A stretch of DNA of 64,000 nucleotides from Egicoccus halophilus (GTDB lineage: Bacteria > Actinomycetota > Nitriliruptoria > Nitriliruptorales > Nitriliruptoraceae), in NCBI RefSeq assembly GCF_004300825.1, contig NZ_CP036250.1, forward strand, positions 2,170,001 through 2,234,000. Direction: 5' to 3'. Positions 40,931 to 49,525 of the stretch are shown here, in pieces (the first letter of the stretch is position 1; each line of letters begins with the position of its first letter). The notes below the pieces were generated by a model. The model was not told the DNA's origin and searched no databases. It saw only the letters and a list, made by a program, of their open reading frames with translations. The translations under genes were made by a program, and so were the position numbers.

Positions 40931-41590
40931 ATGGAACGGACGTTGCCGGCGATGCCGGGACTGTCGCAGATGGCGCCGTGCGGGCCGTTCGACGCGGCCG
41001 CCCAGCCGCGGTGGTTCGTGCACCCCGAGGGCACCACCCGCCGGCTCGACCTGCGTGCCTACCGCGAGGCGATGGTCGCGGCCGGGATGCCGCCGGAGGC
41101 GGCCGAGGACGTCACGCGACGGATGCGGGAGCACGGCGCGACACAGGTGCTGTGGGCGTCGGGGAGCGGTGGGCGGCGACGTGCCGTCGCCGCGTACTGG
41201 GACGTGCGCGTCACCGTCCTGTCCTCGCCGGCGTGGCCGGCGGTACCCGGCCTGACCGGCGCGGGGGACACCCCGCCGTCGGGGTCGGTGCCGGTGGATC
41301 GCCTCACCGGTCGGGACGGGGTCGTCAGCGCCCACCGGGTCGCCACCGGTCCACGGCACTTCCCTGCGCGGCCGGCGGCGACCGCCGGGCCTCTCGCCGG
41401 CGCCCGTTCCCGGGTGCTGGTGCGGGCCCGCCAGGTCGCCTACGCCGCCGTGGCGGTCGGTCACGCGGGCGTCACGGTCACGGTCGGGGGCGGCTCCCCG
41501 GTGAGCGTCGAGGACGCCCTCGTCCGGCTGGTCGACGTGCTGCTCGACGACCTCGCCGACGAGGTCGTGCGACGTCGCTCCGGCGCGTGA
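40931..41590 (+). CDS. Hypothetical protein
   Basis: 219 residues, family not recognised. From the ATG: MERTLPAMPGLSQMAPCGPF, then a region with helix-like LDLRAYREAMVAAGMPPEAAEDVTRRM, a middle part rich in Gly, Pro and Val, and a C-terminal helix VRLVDVLLDDLADEVVRRR. No signal peptide or membrane span is seen. The ribosome binding site is weak, and the opposite strand is also open, but the codon pattern looks more protein-like on this strand. It lies between two sensor kinase genes. Confidence 0.5.
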   Translation: MERTLPAMPGLSQMAPCGPFDAAAQPRWFVHPEGTTRRLDLRAYREAMVAAGMPPEAAEDVTRRMREHGATQVLWASGSGGRRRAVAAYWDVRVTVLSSPAWPAVPGLTGAGDTPPSGSVPVDRLTGRDGVVSAHRVATGPRHFPARPAATAGPLAGARSRVLVRARQVAYAAVAVGHAGVTVTVGGGSPVSVEDALVRLVDVLLDDLADEVVRRRSGA

Positions 41591-41626
41591 CACGCCCCGC
41601 CGTGGCGGGTCACGACGGAGGGCTCG

Positions 41627-43273
41627 TCAGGGTCGCCGTACGCCCCGCTCGGCGACCGGTGTCGACCCTTCGCCGGACCGGCTCCTGCCCCGCGAGGCCA
41701 CGGAGGCGTCGTCGTCGGCGCTACGTGGCAGGGTGAACGTGAAGCGGGTGCCGCCGGCGTCGCGCGGCGCCGCGTGGATCGTGCCCGCGTGCTGTTCCAC
41801 GACCCGCTGGCAGATCGCCAGGCCGATGCCGGTACCGGGGTAACCGGCGCGGGCGTCGCTGGTGCGCACGAAGGGACGGAAGATCTCCTCCGCGCGTTCC
41901 GGGTCGATGCCGATGCCGTTGTCGTCGACGTGGACCGCCACGCCGTCCTCGCCGTGCGGTTCCGCCCACACCCGCACGTGCGGCTCCACCCCGGGCGGGA
42001 CGTACTTGAGCGCGTTGCCGACGAGGTTGTCGAGCAGTTGGCGCAGGCGCGGGCGGTCGCCCAGGACCGCCGGCAGGGCCTCGAGGGTGACGACGCCGTC
42101 GGCATCGCGGTCGCGCACGACCTCGCGACCGACCTCCGCGAGCGACACCCACTCCCGGTGCAGATCGGCGTTGGTGACCTCGGCGTAGTCGAGCAGATCG
42201 GTGATCAGGTGCTCCATGCGCCGGTGCTGGGTGCTGGCGCGGTCGAGCAGTTCGGCGACGTCGGACGGCAGTCCGGTCGGGGTGGCGCGGGCGAGGTCGA
42301 CGAAACCGCTCGCACCCGTCAGCGGCGAGCGCAGGTCATGGGCGACCACGTGGGCGAACGCCTGCAGTTCCTCGTTGGCGGCGGTCAGCTCGCGGGTCGC
42401 CTGGTCGCGTTCGGTGACCAGGGAGGCGAGGCGACCCGCGTAGCCGTCGAGGCTGCGGAACACGGCTCGGGCCCCGATCAACAGCCCGGCGGTGAGCACG
42501 GCGAAGGCCGCCAGCCGCGTGCCGAGGCTGGCCCACCACGACACCGAGAAGCGGCGCTCGGCGAATCCGTACAGGATCAGGTCCCAGGTGTGCAGGCCCA
42601 GAGCGGCCGTCACCATCGCCCGCGGCCAGGTCTGTTCCCGTCCCGAGGCGATGATCCAGGCCCACAGCGCGGTCGCGGACACGGCCGTGACGACCGTCAG
42701 CATCCCCCGGAAGAAGCTGGTGTAGGTGCCGTCCGCCGCGACCAGCTCCGCCGGCTCCGGCCAGCCGGTGGCGGCCGCCGCGATCAGGACGAACGAGACC
42801 CCCACGATACTGCGACGCAGCCACCGGCGGTCGGCGGCGGGGCTGAGCGCGACGAGTGCGAGCACCGCGATCACCGTGTGCCAGGACAGGTACAGCGCGG
42901 CGGTCTCGTCGGGATCGATGCCCAGTGCGAAGTCCGTGGGCACCAGATCGGGGAAGCTCAGCAGGGCGGTGGCCATCGCCACCGCCGACAGCACGTAGGC
43001 GCTGCCCATCCAGGCCAACGCCGGGTCGTGGTCGATCTCGCGGTGCATGCGCAACAGCCACGCGGCCGCCAGGGCGAGCACCAGCGCGACCGTGTAGACC
43101 GCCGGCGCCGCGTCGACGAGCACCGGCAGGGTCGGACTGAGGGCGAGGAACCCGACGAAGGCGATCCCGGCGGCCGCCATGGTGCCGAGCAGCATGCCCC
43201 GCCGGAGCGTCTCCGGCGGGCGGCTCAGATCCAGGCCGTCCTGGTCACCCGCGGTCACGGGGGGTTCAGCCAC
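41627..43273 (-). CDS. Membrane-bound sensor histidine kinase
   Basis: 548 residues. About seven or eight hydrophobic helices occupy residues 25-265, forming a membrane sensor domain of unknown ligand. A coiled-coil linker follows (TERDQATRELTAANEELQAF), then HisKA with H312 in VAHDLRSPL, and a HATPase domain with NALKYVPPG, DDNGIGIDPE and YPGTGIGLAI. The kinase half resembles phytochrome-like and cyanobacterial kinases. The GTG at 43273 has GGAGACACT upstream. No response regulator is encoded nearby. It shares a 193-nt divergent promoter region with prcB. Confidence 0.88.
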   Translation of the reverse strand: MAEPPVTAGDQDGLDLSRPPETLRRGMLLGTMAAAGIAFVGFLALSPTLPVLVDAAPAVYTVALVLALAAAWLLRMHREIDHDPALAWMGSAYVLSAVAMATALLSFPDLVPTDFALGIDPDETAALYLSWHTVIAVLALVALSPAADRRWLRRSIVGVSFVLIAAAATGWPEPAELVAADGTYTSFFRGMLTVVTAVSATALWAWIIASGREQTWPRAMVTAALGLHTWDLILYGFAERRFSVSWWASLGTRLAAFAVLTAGLLIGARAVFRSLDGYAGRLASLVTERDQATRELTAANEELQAFAHVVAHDLRSPLTGASGFVDLARATPTGLPSDVAELLDRASTQHRRMEHLITDLLDYAEVTNADLHREWVSLAEVGREVVRDRDADGVVTLEALPAVLGDRPRLRQLLDNLVGNALKYVPPGVEPHVRVWAEPHGEDGVAVHVDDNGIGIDPERAEEIFRPFVRTSDARAGYPGTGIGLAICQRVVEQHAGTIHAAPRDAGGTRFTFTLPRSADDDASVASRGRSRSGEGSTPVAERGVRRP

Positions 43274-43337
43274 AGTGTCTCCGCTGCACGGCGTCCTCGA
43301 CGTCGGAAGCTCGTGCTGAACCCCCGTCGGCCGGACC

Positions 43338-43343
43338 AGCGTA
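43338..43343 (-). promoter_or_regulatory. Putative -10 element for the membrane sensor kinase
   Basis: TACGCT on the minus strand, 65 nt before the kinase GTG. Confidence 0.35.
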
Positions 43344-43432
43344 GAGCAAAAGTCGCTCAGCGTGTTCGCATGCCTCCGCTGCGCTGCCAGGCCGACGCCG
43401 AGCGGGGAACAGCGCGACGGAGGGTGGCGCCC

Positions 43433-43438
43433 TAGGCT
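43433..43438 (+). promoter_or_regulatory. Putative -10 element for prcBA
   Basis: TAGGCT, 29 nt before the prcB TTG; places a promoter directly upstream of prcB. Confidence 0.4.
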
Positions 43439-43466
43439 GCCGGAAACCGTCCGTAGGAGCGCCGCG

Positions 43467-44291
43467 TTGACCTTCCGTGCCGAGGAGCTGTTGGCGGGAC
43501 TGCCCTCGCCGTTCGACGCACGCAGCAGTTCCTTCTTCGAGACGTTGCGCCGACAGGCACCAGACGCGGTGCCGCCGGTGTTCGCCGGCGGGCCCATGGC
43601 CGAGGAGCTGCGCGGTCGGCTCGTCGACGGGACCACCGTGCTCGCCGTGCGCGCCGCCGACGGCGTGGTGATCGCCGGTGACCGCCGTGCGACCGCCGGC
43701 AACCTGATCTCGCGCGGGGACATGCGCAAGATCTTCCCGGCCGACGACTGGTCGGCGGTCGGGATCAGCGGGACGGCCGGACCGGCGATGGAGCTCGCGC
43801 GGATCTTCGCCACCGAGCTCGAGCACTACGAGAAGGTCGAGGGCGATCCGCTGTCGCTGGAGGGCAAGTCGAACAAGCTGGCCGGGCTGGTGCGGGCGCA
43901 CCTGCCCATGGCGATGCAGGGCCTGATCGTCGTGCCCCTGTTCGCCGGCGTCGACCCCCGCACTGGCGAAGGGCGCATCTACGAGTACGACCCCGTCGGC
44001 GGGCGGTATCGCGCCACCTCCCACGCGGCCACGGGATCGGGATCCCTGGCTGCGCGCGCCACGCTCAAGCGCCTGGTCACGGCCGGTTCCGACCTCCGGA
44101 CCGCCGCTTCGGTAGCGGTCGAGGCGCTGTTCGACGCTGCTGAGGAGGACAGCGCCACCGGCGGGCCGGACCTGATCCGGTCGATCTACCCGATCGTCGC
44201 CTCCATCGACGCCGAGGGCTACCGCGAGCTCACCGACGAGCAGGTCGCCGCCCACGTCGAGGACACCGTCGAGCGCCGCCGCAACCGCTGA
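43467..44291 (+). CDS. prcB: Proteasome beta subunit PrcB
   Basis: 274 residues. The propeptide runs to G55 and the mature chain begins at catalytic T56 in DGTTVLAVR after autocleavage. GDRRATAGNLI and the SGSLAARATL segment near the end are family-typical. It forms the two inner rings of the 20S core, with chymotrypsin-like activity in characterised relatives. The start is a TTG with TAGGAG eight bases upstream; no ATG lies in the right place. It is followed 52 nt later by prcA, in the usual beta-alpha order. Confidence 0.96.
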   Translation: MTFRAEELLAGLPSPFDARSSSFFETLRRQAPDAVPPVFAGGPMAEELRGRLVDGTTVLAVRAADGVVIAGDRRATAGNLISRGDMRKIFPADDWSAVGISGTAGPAMELARIFATELEHYEKVEGDPLSLEGKSNKLAGLVRAHLPMAMQGLIVVPLFAGVDPRTGEGRIYEYDPVGGRYRATSHAATGSGSLAARATLKRLVTAGSDLRTAASVAVEALFDAAEEDSATGGPDLIRSIYPIVASIDAEGYRELTDEQVAAHVEDTVERRRNR

Positions 44292-44342
44292 GCCCGCTCC
44301 CCGGGCGCCCGCGTCCGCTCCTGCACCAGGAAGGTCCACCCC

Positions 44343-45044
44343 GTGGCCACCCCCTTCTACGTCGCCCCCGAACAGTTCATGAAGGACCGGGCCGAGTACG
44401 CCCGCAAGGGCATCGCCCGCGGACGCGCCCTGGTCGCCGCGGAGTACCGCGACGGGGTCGTGTTCGTCAGCGAGAATCCGTCACGGTCGTTGCACAAGAC
44501 CTCGGAGATCTACGACCGGATCGGCTTCGCGGCCGTGGGGCGCTACAACGAGTTCGAGTCCATGCGTGTCGCCGGCATCCGACTCGCGGACGTCAAGGGC
44601 TACCAGTACGCGCGTGAGGACGTCACCGCCAAGGCCCTGGCCAACGCCTACTCGCAGGCGCTCGGCGCGATCTTCATGGGCGGCGAGGCCAAGCCCTACG
44701 AGGTCGAGCTGCTGATCGCCGAGGTCGGGCACGAGCCCGACGGTGAAGGTGCCGGGCTCGACCTCTACCACATCATCTACGACGGCTCGATCGTGCCCCA
44801 CGACCACCGGTTCGTCGTCATCGGTGGGGAGACCGAGCCGATCGAACAGTCGCTGCAGCAGCAGTGGACGCCCGGTATGGATCGCGACGCCGCGATCCGG
44901 ACCTGCGTCGACGCGCTGCGCGCCGCCGCCGGGCGTCCGATCGAGTCCGACGACCTCGAGGTCTCCGGTCTCGACATCACCCGCCAGCGGCGACGGTTCT
45001 TCCGCCTGCGCGACGAGGCCCTGCGGGCGGCCGTCGAACGCTGA
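44343..45044 (+). CDS. prcA: Proteasome alpha subunit PrcA
   Basis: 233 residues starting MATPFYVAPEQFMKDRAEYARKG, the N-terminal gate region of actinobacterial alpha subunits. KTSEIYDRIGFAAVGRYNE is a conserved core segment. It forms the outer rings of the 20S core and the surface where Mpa docks. The GTG start has AGGAAGG upstream. The tail is shorter and less acidic than in Mycobacterium tuberculosis. A 147-nt gap separates it from pafA. Confidence 0.96.
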   Translation: MATPFYVAPEQFMKDRAEYARKGIARGRALVAAEYRDGVVFVSENPSRSLHKTSEIYDRIGFAAVGRYNEFESMRVAGIRLADVKGYQYAREDVTAKALANAYSQALGAIFMGGEAKPYEVELLIAEVGHEPDGEGAGLDLYHIIYDGSIVPHDHRFVVIGGETEPIEQSLQQQWTPGMDRDAAIRTCVDALRAAAGRPIESDDLEVSGLDITRQRRRFFRLRDEALRAAVER

Positions 45045-45191
45045 GCCGGGCACCGACGAACCGGGGGGCCGGAGTCGGGTCCGGGGCCCGTCGCCGCGTT
45101 CGACCCTCTCGTCGACGCGCGCCCGGAGCCAGGTCCGCGCGCTCGTGGCGCCGATGGGGCACCATGCGGCTGCTGGACGACAGGAGCCGCA

Positions 45192-46550
45192 GTGCGTCGA
45201 CGGATCTTCGGGATCGAGAACGAGTACGGCGTCACCTGCACCTTCCAGGGCCAGCGCCGGCTCAGTCCTGACGAGGTCGCGCGCTACCTGTTCCGACGGG
45301 TGGTGAGCTGGGGCCGCTCCTCGAACGTGTTCCTGGAGAACGGTGCGCGGCTGTACCTGGACGTCGGATCCCATCCGGAGTACGCCACCCCGGAGTGCGA
45401 CTCGCCGCGCCAGGCGGTCGTGCACGACAAGGCCGGCGAGCGCATCGTCGAGGACCTCGTGCTCGCCGCCGAGCAGCGGCTGCACGAGGAGGGCATCTCC
45501 GGCACCATCTCGCTGTTCAAGAACAACACGGATTCGGCCGGCAACTCCTACGGCTGTCACGAGAACTACCTCGTGGCGCGGGTGGGCGAGTTCCAGCGCC
45601 TGGCCGAGGCCCTGATCCCGTTCCTGGTGACGCGCCAGGTGTTCGCCGGCGCGGGCAAGGTCCTGCAGACCCCGCGCGGGGCCGTGTTCAGCCTGTCGCA
45701 GCGGGCCGAGCACATCTGGGAGGGCGTCAGCTCGGCGACCACGCGCTCGCGGCCGATCATCAACACCCGCGACGAGCCCCACGCCGACGCGGAGCGGTTC
45801 CGCCGGCTGCACGTCATCGTGGGTGACTCGAACATGAGCGAGTACACCAGTTGGCTGAAGGTGGCCACCTGTGACCTGGTGCTCCGGATGCTCGAGGAAC
45901 AGGCGGTCATCCGGGACCTGACCCTGGACAACCCGATCCGGGCCATCCGCGAGATCAGCCACGACGTCACCGGCACGCGGCGCATCCGGCTCGCCAACGG
46001 CCGCGAGCTGTCCGCGCTGGAGATCCAGCAGCTCTACCTCGAGCGGGTCGAGCGCTTCGTCGAGGCCTCGCACGACGCCGACGACGAGGCCAAGCGCGTG
46101 GTCACCGAGTGGCGCCACGTCCTCGAGCAGCTCGTCGAGGACCCGATGTCGCTCGGCCGTCAGCTCGACTGGGTCGCCAAGTACCGACTCGTCGAGTCCT
46201 ACCGCGCCAAGCACGACCTGCCGCTGGCGCATGCACGGGTGCAGTTGCTCGACCTCGCCTACCACGACGTGGTCCGTGACCGCGGCCTGTACTACCTGCT
46301 CCAGCGGCAGGGACGCGCGCAGCGGCTGCTCGATGACGCCGAGATCGACGAGGCGACGACCACGCCGCCGGCCTCCACCCGCGCGGCGCTGCGTGGACGC
46401 TTCATCACCGCCGCCAAGCGCAACCGACGGGACTACACCGTCGACTGGGTCCACCTCAAGCTCAACGACCAGGCCCAGCGCACCGTGCTGTGCAAGGACC
46501 CGTTCCGGTTCGAGGACGAACGGGTGGACAAGCTCATCGCGGCCATGTGA
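45192..46550 (+). CDS. pafA: Pup ligase PafA
   Basis: 452 residues. It has the same fold as Dop, but with E9 in GIENEYG, catalytic D57 in [13 protein letters not shown] and no Dop-loop. PafA phosphorylates the C-terminal Glu of Pup and forms an isopeptide bond with substrate lysines. The C-terminal domain [17 protein letters not shown] is typical. GTG at 45192 follows CAGGAGCCGCA. It is first in the pafA-pafB-pafC order. Confidence 0.96.
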   Translation: MRRRIFGIENEYGVTCTFQGQRRLSPDEVARYLFRRVVSWGRSSNVFLENGARLYLDVGSHPEYATPECDSPRQAVVHDKAGERIVEDLVLAAEQRLHEEGISGTISLFKNNTDSAGNSYGCHENYLVARVGEFQRLAEALIPFLVTRQVFAGAGKVLQTPRGAVFSLSQRAEHIWEGVSSATTRSRPIINTRDEPHADAERFRRLHVIVGDSNMSEYTSWLKVATCDLVLRMLEEQAVIRDLTLDNPIRAIREISHDVTGTRRIRLANGRELSALEIQQLYLERVERFVEASHDADDEAKRVVTEWRHVLEQLVEDPMSLGRQLDWVAKYRLVESYRAKHDLPLAHARVQLLDLAYHDVVRDRGLYYLLQRQGRAQRLLDDAEIDEATTTPPASTRAALRGRFITAAKRNRRDYTVDWVHLKLNDQAQRTVLCKDPFRFEDERVDKLIAAM

Positions 46551-46566
46551 CCGTCCGCGGGGCCAC

Positions 46567-46572
46567 TACCCT
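46567..46572 (+). promoter_or_regulatory. Putative -10 element for pafBC
   Basis: TACCCT in the pafA-pafB gap, 35 nt before the pafB GTG. Confidence 0.35.
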
Positions 46573-46606
46573 TCCGGGCCGTGGTGGTGGCGGACGGAGG
46601 GTCGAG

Positions 46607-47539
46607 GTGGCGGCGAAGGTCGAACGGCTGGTGAACCTGACCGTCGCGCTCCTCGAGGCGCGACAGCCGATGACCCTGGCGGAGATCCGTCGCCGCACCC
46701 GGTACTACACCCAGGGGGATCCGGAGTCGTCACGCCGGATGTTCGAGCGTGACAAGGACGATCTGCGCCGGTTGGGGGTGCCGGTCGAGACCCGCGAGGT
46801 CGCCTTCGGCGACGACCTCGGTTACGTCATCGACCGGGGCGCGTACGAACTCGCCGACGTCGACCTGACCGCCGAGGAGGTCGCGGCCCTGTCGCTGGCG
46901 GTCCAGCTGACGGGCACCGAGGGTGCCCATCTCGCGCTCGCGAAGCTGGCCGCGCGGGCCCCCGACCCGGCCGAACTCGCGACCTCGCCCACCACGCGGG
47001 TCTCGCTCGCTCCCGACCCGGTCGACGCCGTCGCCGACGCGGTGGTCTCGCGTACGCCGCTGAGCTTCCCGTACCGCACGGCCGGCGGCGAGACGGCGCG
47101 GCGCACCGTCGACCCGTACGCGGTCGTGCAGCGCCGTGGTGCCTGGTACCTCGTCGGTCGCGACCACGACCGCGACGCGGTGCGCGCCTTCCGCCTCGAC
47201 CGGTTCGTCGGCCGGGCGCGCGATGCCGGCCCCCCGGCGGCCTACGTCGTCCCGGACGGATTCGATCCGGCCGCGCACGTGTCGGGTCCGGAGGTGGCAC
47301 GGGTCGACGTCGAGGTCGCGGTGCGTCCCGCGGCCAGGTGGACGGTCGAGTTGCACGGTGGGGTGGACACCGGTCGGACACGCGACGGCCAGCCGGTGCT
47401 GCGCCTCCGGGGGCTGGATCCGGTCCGCGACCGCTCCTGGCTGCTGGGCCTCGGCGACGACGTCGAGGTGCTCGCGCCCCCGGAGTTGCGCGACGCGGTG
47501 ATGACGGCCCTTCGTGAACTGGCCGGACAGGAGGCCTGA
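46607..47539 (+). CDS. pafB: WYL-domain transcriptional regulator PafB
   Basis: 310 residues: N-terminal winged helix (KVERLVNLTVALLEARQPMT), a central helical region and a WYL domain around residue 170-220 with AYVV and GAWYLVGRDHDRD. In mycobacteria PafB and PafC act together as the main activator of the LexA-independent DNA-damage response, probably responding to single-stranded DNA. The GTG at 46607 has GGACGGAGGG upstream. It is two bases from pafC, so both are made together. Confidence 0.93.
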   Translation: MAAKVERLVNLTVALLEARQPMTLAEIRRRTRYYTQGDPESSRRMFERDKDDLRRLGVPVETREVAFGDDLGYVIDRGAYELADVDLTAEEVAALSLAVQLTGTEGAHLALAKLAARAPDPAELATSPTTRVSLAPDPVDAVADAVVSRTPLSFPYRTAGGETARRTVDPYAVVQRRGAWYLVGRDHDRDAVRAFRLDRFVGRARDAGPPAAYVVPDGFDPAAHVSGPEVARVDVEVAVRPAARWTVELHGGVDTGRTRDGQPVLRLRGLDPVRDRSWLLGLGDDVEVLAPPELRDAVMTALRELAGQEA

Positions 47540-47541
47540 CG

Positions 47542-48483
47542 ATGGCGGCCGTCGGTGACGTGGCGAGGATGCTGACCCTGGTGCCGTGGCTGCTCGAGCG
47601 GCCGGGGGCCTCGGTGGCCGAGACGGCCGAGGCGTTCGGGGTCAGCGAGGCGACCATCCGCCGTGACCTCGGACATCTCGACTTCTGTGGACTGCCCGGC
47701 CTCGGCGGAGGCGACCTGTTCGAGGTGGACCTGGTCGGTGACCGCGTGGTCGTGCAGATGGCCGACGAGCTGCGACGACCGCTGCGGCCCACGCCGCGCG
47801 AGGCACTGCGCCTCGTGCTCACGCTGGACGCGGTCACCGAGGCGCTGGCCGAGGAGTTGCCGGCGCTGCGGACGGCGGTGGACAAGGTGCGTGGTGCCCT
47901 GGGCATCCCCGAGACGGTCGCCGACGTGGTCGACCCGGGCGCCTCGGCCCTCGTGCCCCGGCTGCGACGTGCCATCGCCGCCGAGCGACAGGTCCGCGTC
48001 CGCTACCAGGGACGTGCCGACGACGTCCCGCAGTGGCGCACCGTGGATCCGTGGGCGCTGCAGGTCGTCGACGGCATCTGGTACCTGCGCGGCCACGACG
48101 CCGACGTCGGTGCCCCCCGCACCTTCCGGCTCGACCGGGTCGCCGAACTCGAGCCGACCGACGAGCCCCGTCGTCAACCGGCGCCCGAGCAGCTGCCGCC
48201 GCCCGCCTACGCGCCGGGCCCCGACGACCTCGAGGTGGTGATCGAACTGGCGCCGGGCGGTCGATGGGTGATCGACGCGTTGACGGTGGACGAACTCGAG
48301 GAACAGCCCGACGGCACGGTGCGTGTCCGGCTGCGCACCGACGCACCGGGGTGGCTGGCACGGGTGGTCCTCACCGCGGGGGGCGCCGCGCGGGTCGTCG
48401 CCCCCGAGGAGCTCCGACGACGTGTGCGGGACCTCGCGACGCGTGCGCTGCACCGCTACGCGACCGACGCGCCCGCAGACTGA
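47542..48483 (+). CDS. pafC: WYL-domain transcriptional regulator PafC
   Basis: 313 residues: N-terminal helix-turn-helix (SVAETAEAFGVSEATIRRDLGHL), central helical region and WYL domain with WYLRGHDADVGAPRTFRLDR. It pairs with PafB as a heterodimer. It follows pafB after two bases. The next gene begins after a 105-nt leader of unusual composition. Confidence 0.93.
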   Translation: MAAVGDVARMLTLVPWLLERPGASVAETAEAFGVSEATIRRDLGHLDFCGLPGLGGGDLFEVDLVGDRVVVQMADELRRPLRPTPREALRLVLTLDAVTEALAEELPALRTAVDKVRGALGIPETVADVVDPGASALVPRLRRAIAAERQVRVRYQGRADDVPQWRTVDPWALQVVDGIWYLRGHDADVGAPRTFRLDRVAELEPTDEPRRQPAPEQLPPPAYAPGPDDLEVVIELAPGGRWVIDALTVDELEEQPDGTVRVRLRTDAPGWLARVVLTAGGAARVVAPEELRRRVRDLATRALHRYATDAPAD

Positions 48484-48504
48484 CTAGTACGCGGCGGTGA
48501 CCTT

Positions 48505-48565
48505 CGGAGCATTTGCAGGTTGAACACCTGAAACCTTCTCCGTGTGCGGCCGATGAATCGATTCA
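48505..48565 (+). promoter_or_regulatory. Structured AT-rich leader with nested inverted repeats
   Basis: Within a 105-nt gap, CGGAG (48505-48509) and CTCCG (48538-48542) enclose CAGGT-TGAAC-ACCTG (48516-48530). Next, TGAATCGATTCA (48554-48565) is a perfect 12-bp palindrome ending 23 nt before the ATG. The stretch is markedly less GC-rich than the rest of the window. It may be an operator pair or an RNA structure. Confidence 0.5.
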
Positions 48566-48588
48566 CTGGCGCACGAAGGAGGCCGCAC

Positions 48589-48951
48589 ATGACGAGGATC
48601 CGCGCGAACTGCCCCGGTTGTGGCGAGGTCGACCTGCGGCCGCCCGACGTAACGCTGCGCATCGTGCGCGCCGACGACGGGCTGGTCGGGGAGGGGAGCA
48701 CCTACCGCTTCCTGTGCCCGGACTGCGACGAGCTGGTCACCAAGCCGGCTGACGAGCGGATCGCGCAGCTGCTCACCACGGGCGGCGTGCCGATCGAGGA
48801 GTTCGGGGACATCGACCGCCTCCTCGAGCTGCTGCTGCCGCCGCACCCCGAGGGCACCATCGACGCCCCGGCCTTCACGGACGACGACCTGCTGGACATG
48901 CAGAACCTGCTGAAGGGCGACGACTGGTTCGAGCAGCTCCTGGCCACCTGA
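48589..48951 (+). CDS. Zinc-ribbon hypothetical protein between pafC and the tat genes
   Basis: 120 residues. C8 and C11 (NCPGCGE) and C43 and C46 (LCPDCDE) form a four-cysteine zinc ribbon. The second half is acidic with short helices (DRLLELLLPP, DDDLLDMQNLLKGDDWFEQLL) ending in LAT. The ATG has a perfect AAGGAGGCCGCAC. I do not recognise a characterised family; the shape, a ribbon plus acidic helices, suggests a protein or nucleic-acid partner. The position after pafBC and the leader structure suggest separate regulation. Confidence 0.72.
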   Translation: MTRIRANCPGCGEVDLRPPDVTLRIVRADDGLVGEGSTYRFLCPDCDELVTKPADERIAQLLTTGGVPIEEFGDIDRLLELLLPPHPEGTIDAPAFTDDDLLDMQNLLKGDDWFEQLLAT

Positions 48952-48974
48952 GGTGTCGGCGCGGCGACACCGCC

Positions 48975-48980
48975 TAGACT
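48975..48980 (+). promoter_or_regulatory. Putative -10 element before the small membrane gene
   Basis: TAGACT, 44 nt before the ATG at 49024. Confidence 0.4.
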
Positions 48981-49023
48981 CCGGACGCCCGCTCGTGGGC
49001 GTCCGTCGTCGTCAGGTCCCGCC

Positions 49024-49263
49024 ATGCCCGTCCCCGTGGTCGCCGTCGTCGTCGGGGTGTTGCTCGCCACCCTCGTCGCGCTCGTCGTCCTCGTCGTGGT
49101 GCTCGTGCGCCGCCTGGCGCGGATGGCCGGTGACGTGCGCGAACTCGAACGGCGGCTCGCGCCGGCACTCGCCCAGTTGCAGCGCGACGCCGAGGTGACC
49201 TCGGTCGAGCTCGAACGGGTCGGTGACGCGTTCTCCCGCGTCGGGCGGGACCGGAGCAGCTAG
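49024..49263 (+). CDS. Small membrane-anchored coiled-coil protein
   Basis: 79 residues. One N-terminal membrane helix ([24 protein letters not shown], residues about 4-28, broken here only by family-typical valines) is followed by a charged amphipathic helix ([20 protein letters not shown]). It has the outline of DUF948-like proteins, membrane tethered with a cytoplasmic coiled coil, but it is too short for a firm call. It lies between the zinc-ribbon gene and tatA. Confidence 0.6.
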   Translation: MPVPVVAVVVGVLLATLVALVVLVVVLVRRLARMAGDVRELERRLAPALAQLQRDAEVTSVELERVGDAFSRVGRDRSS

Positions 49264-49266
49264 ACT
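49261..49266 (+). promoter_or_regulatory. Putative -10 element for tatAC
   Basis: TAGACT, overlapping the stop codon of the preceding small gene and 56 nt before the tatA ATG. Confidence 0.38.
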
Positions 49267-49321
49267 GCCCGAGCGGGGGATCCGCCCTCCGCACGGCTGC
49301 CTCGACGCCAGGAACGCTCCC

Positions 49322-49525
49322 ATGACCATGCCCGGCGGTTGGGAACTGATCGTCATCCTGTTCATCGTGCTGTTGCTGTTCGGGGCCAAGAAGCTGCCCG
49401 ACCTGGCCGGTTCGGTCGGCAAGAGCATCAAGGAGTTCCGCAAGGCCTCCGACGAGGCCGACGCGGAGTCGCGTGCCCGCGAGGACGAGCAGCCGCCAGC
49501 GCCGCGTCGTGACCCGGAGTCCTGA
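49322..49525 (+). CDS. tatA: Twin-arginine translocase subunit TatA
   Basis: 67 residues: one membrane helix ([20 protein letters not shown]) containing the FGxKKLP hinge, then an amphipathic helix with KSIKEFRKA and a charged tail. It forms the pore of the Tat pathway for folded proteins. CCAGGAACG precedes the ATG; a second ATG two codons later is possible. It overlaps tatC by up to 17 bases. Confidence 0.94.
   Translation: MTMPGGWELIVILFIVLLLFGAKKLPDLAGSVGKSIKEFRKASDEADAESRAREDEQPPAPRRDPES

Noticed and set aside
41774-43435. A 553-codon plus-strand frame opposite the membrane sensor kinase
   Set aside because: The kinase on the minus strand has clear membrane helices and all kinase boxes; the reverse frame is compositionally biased.
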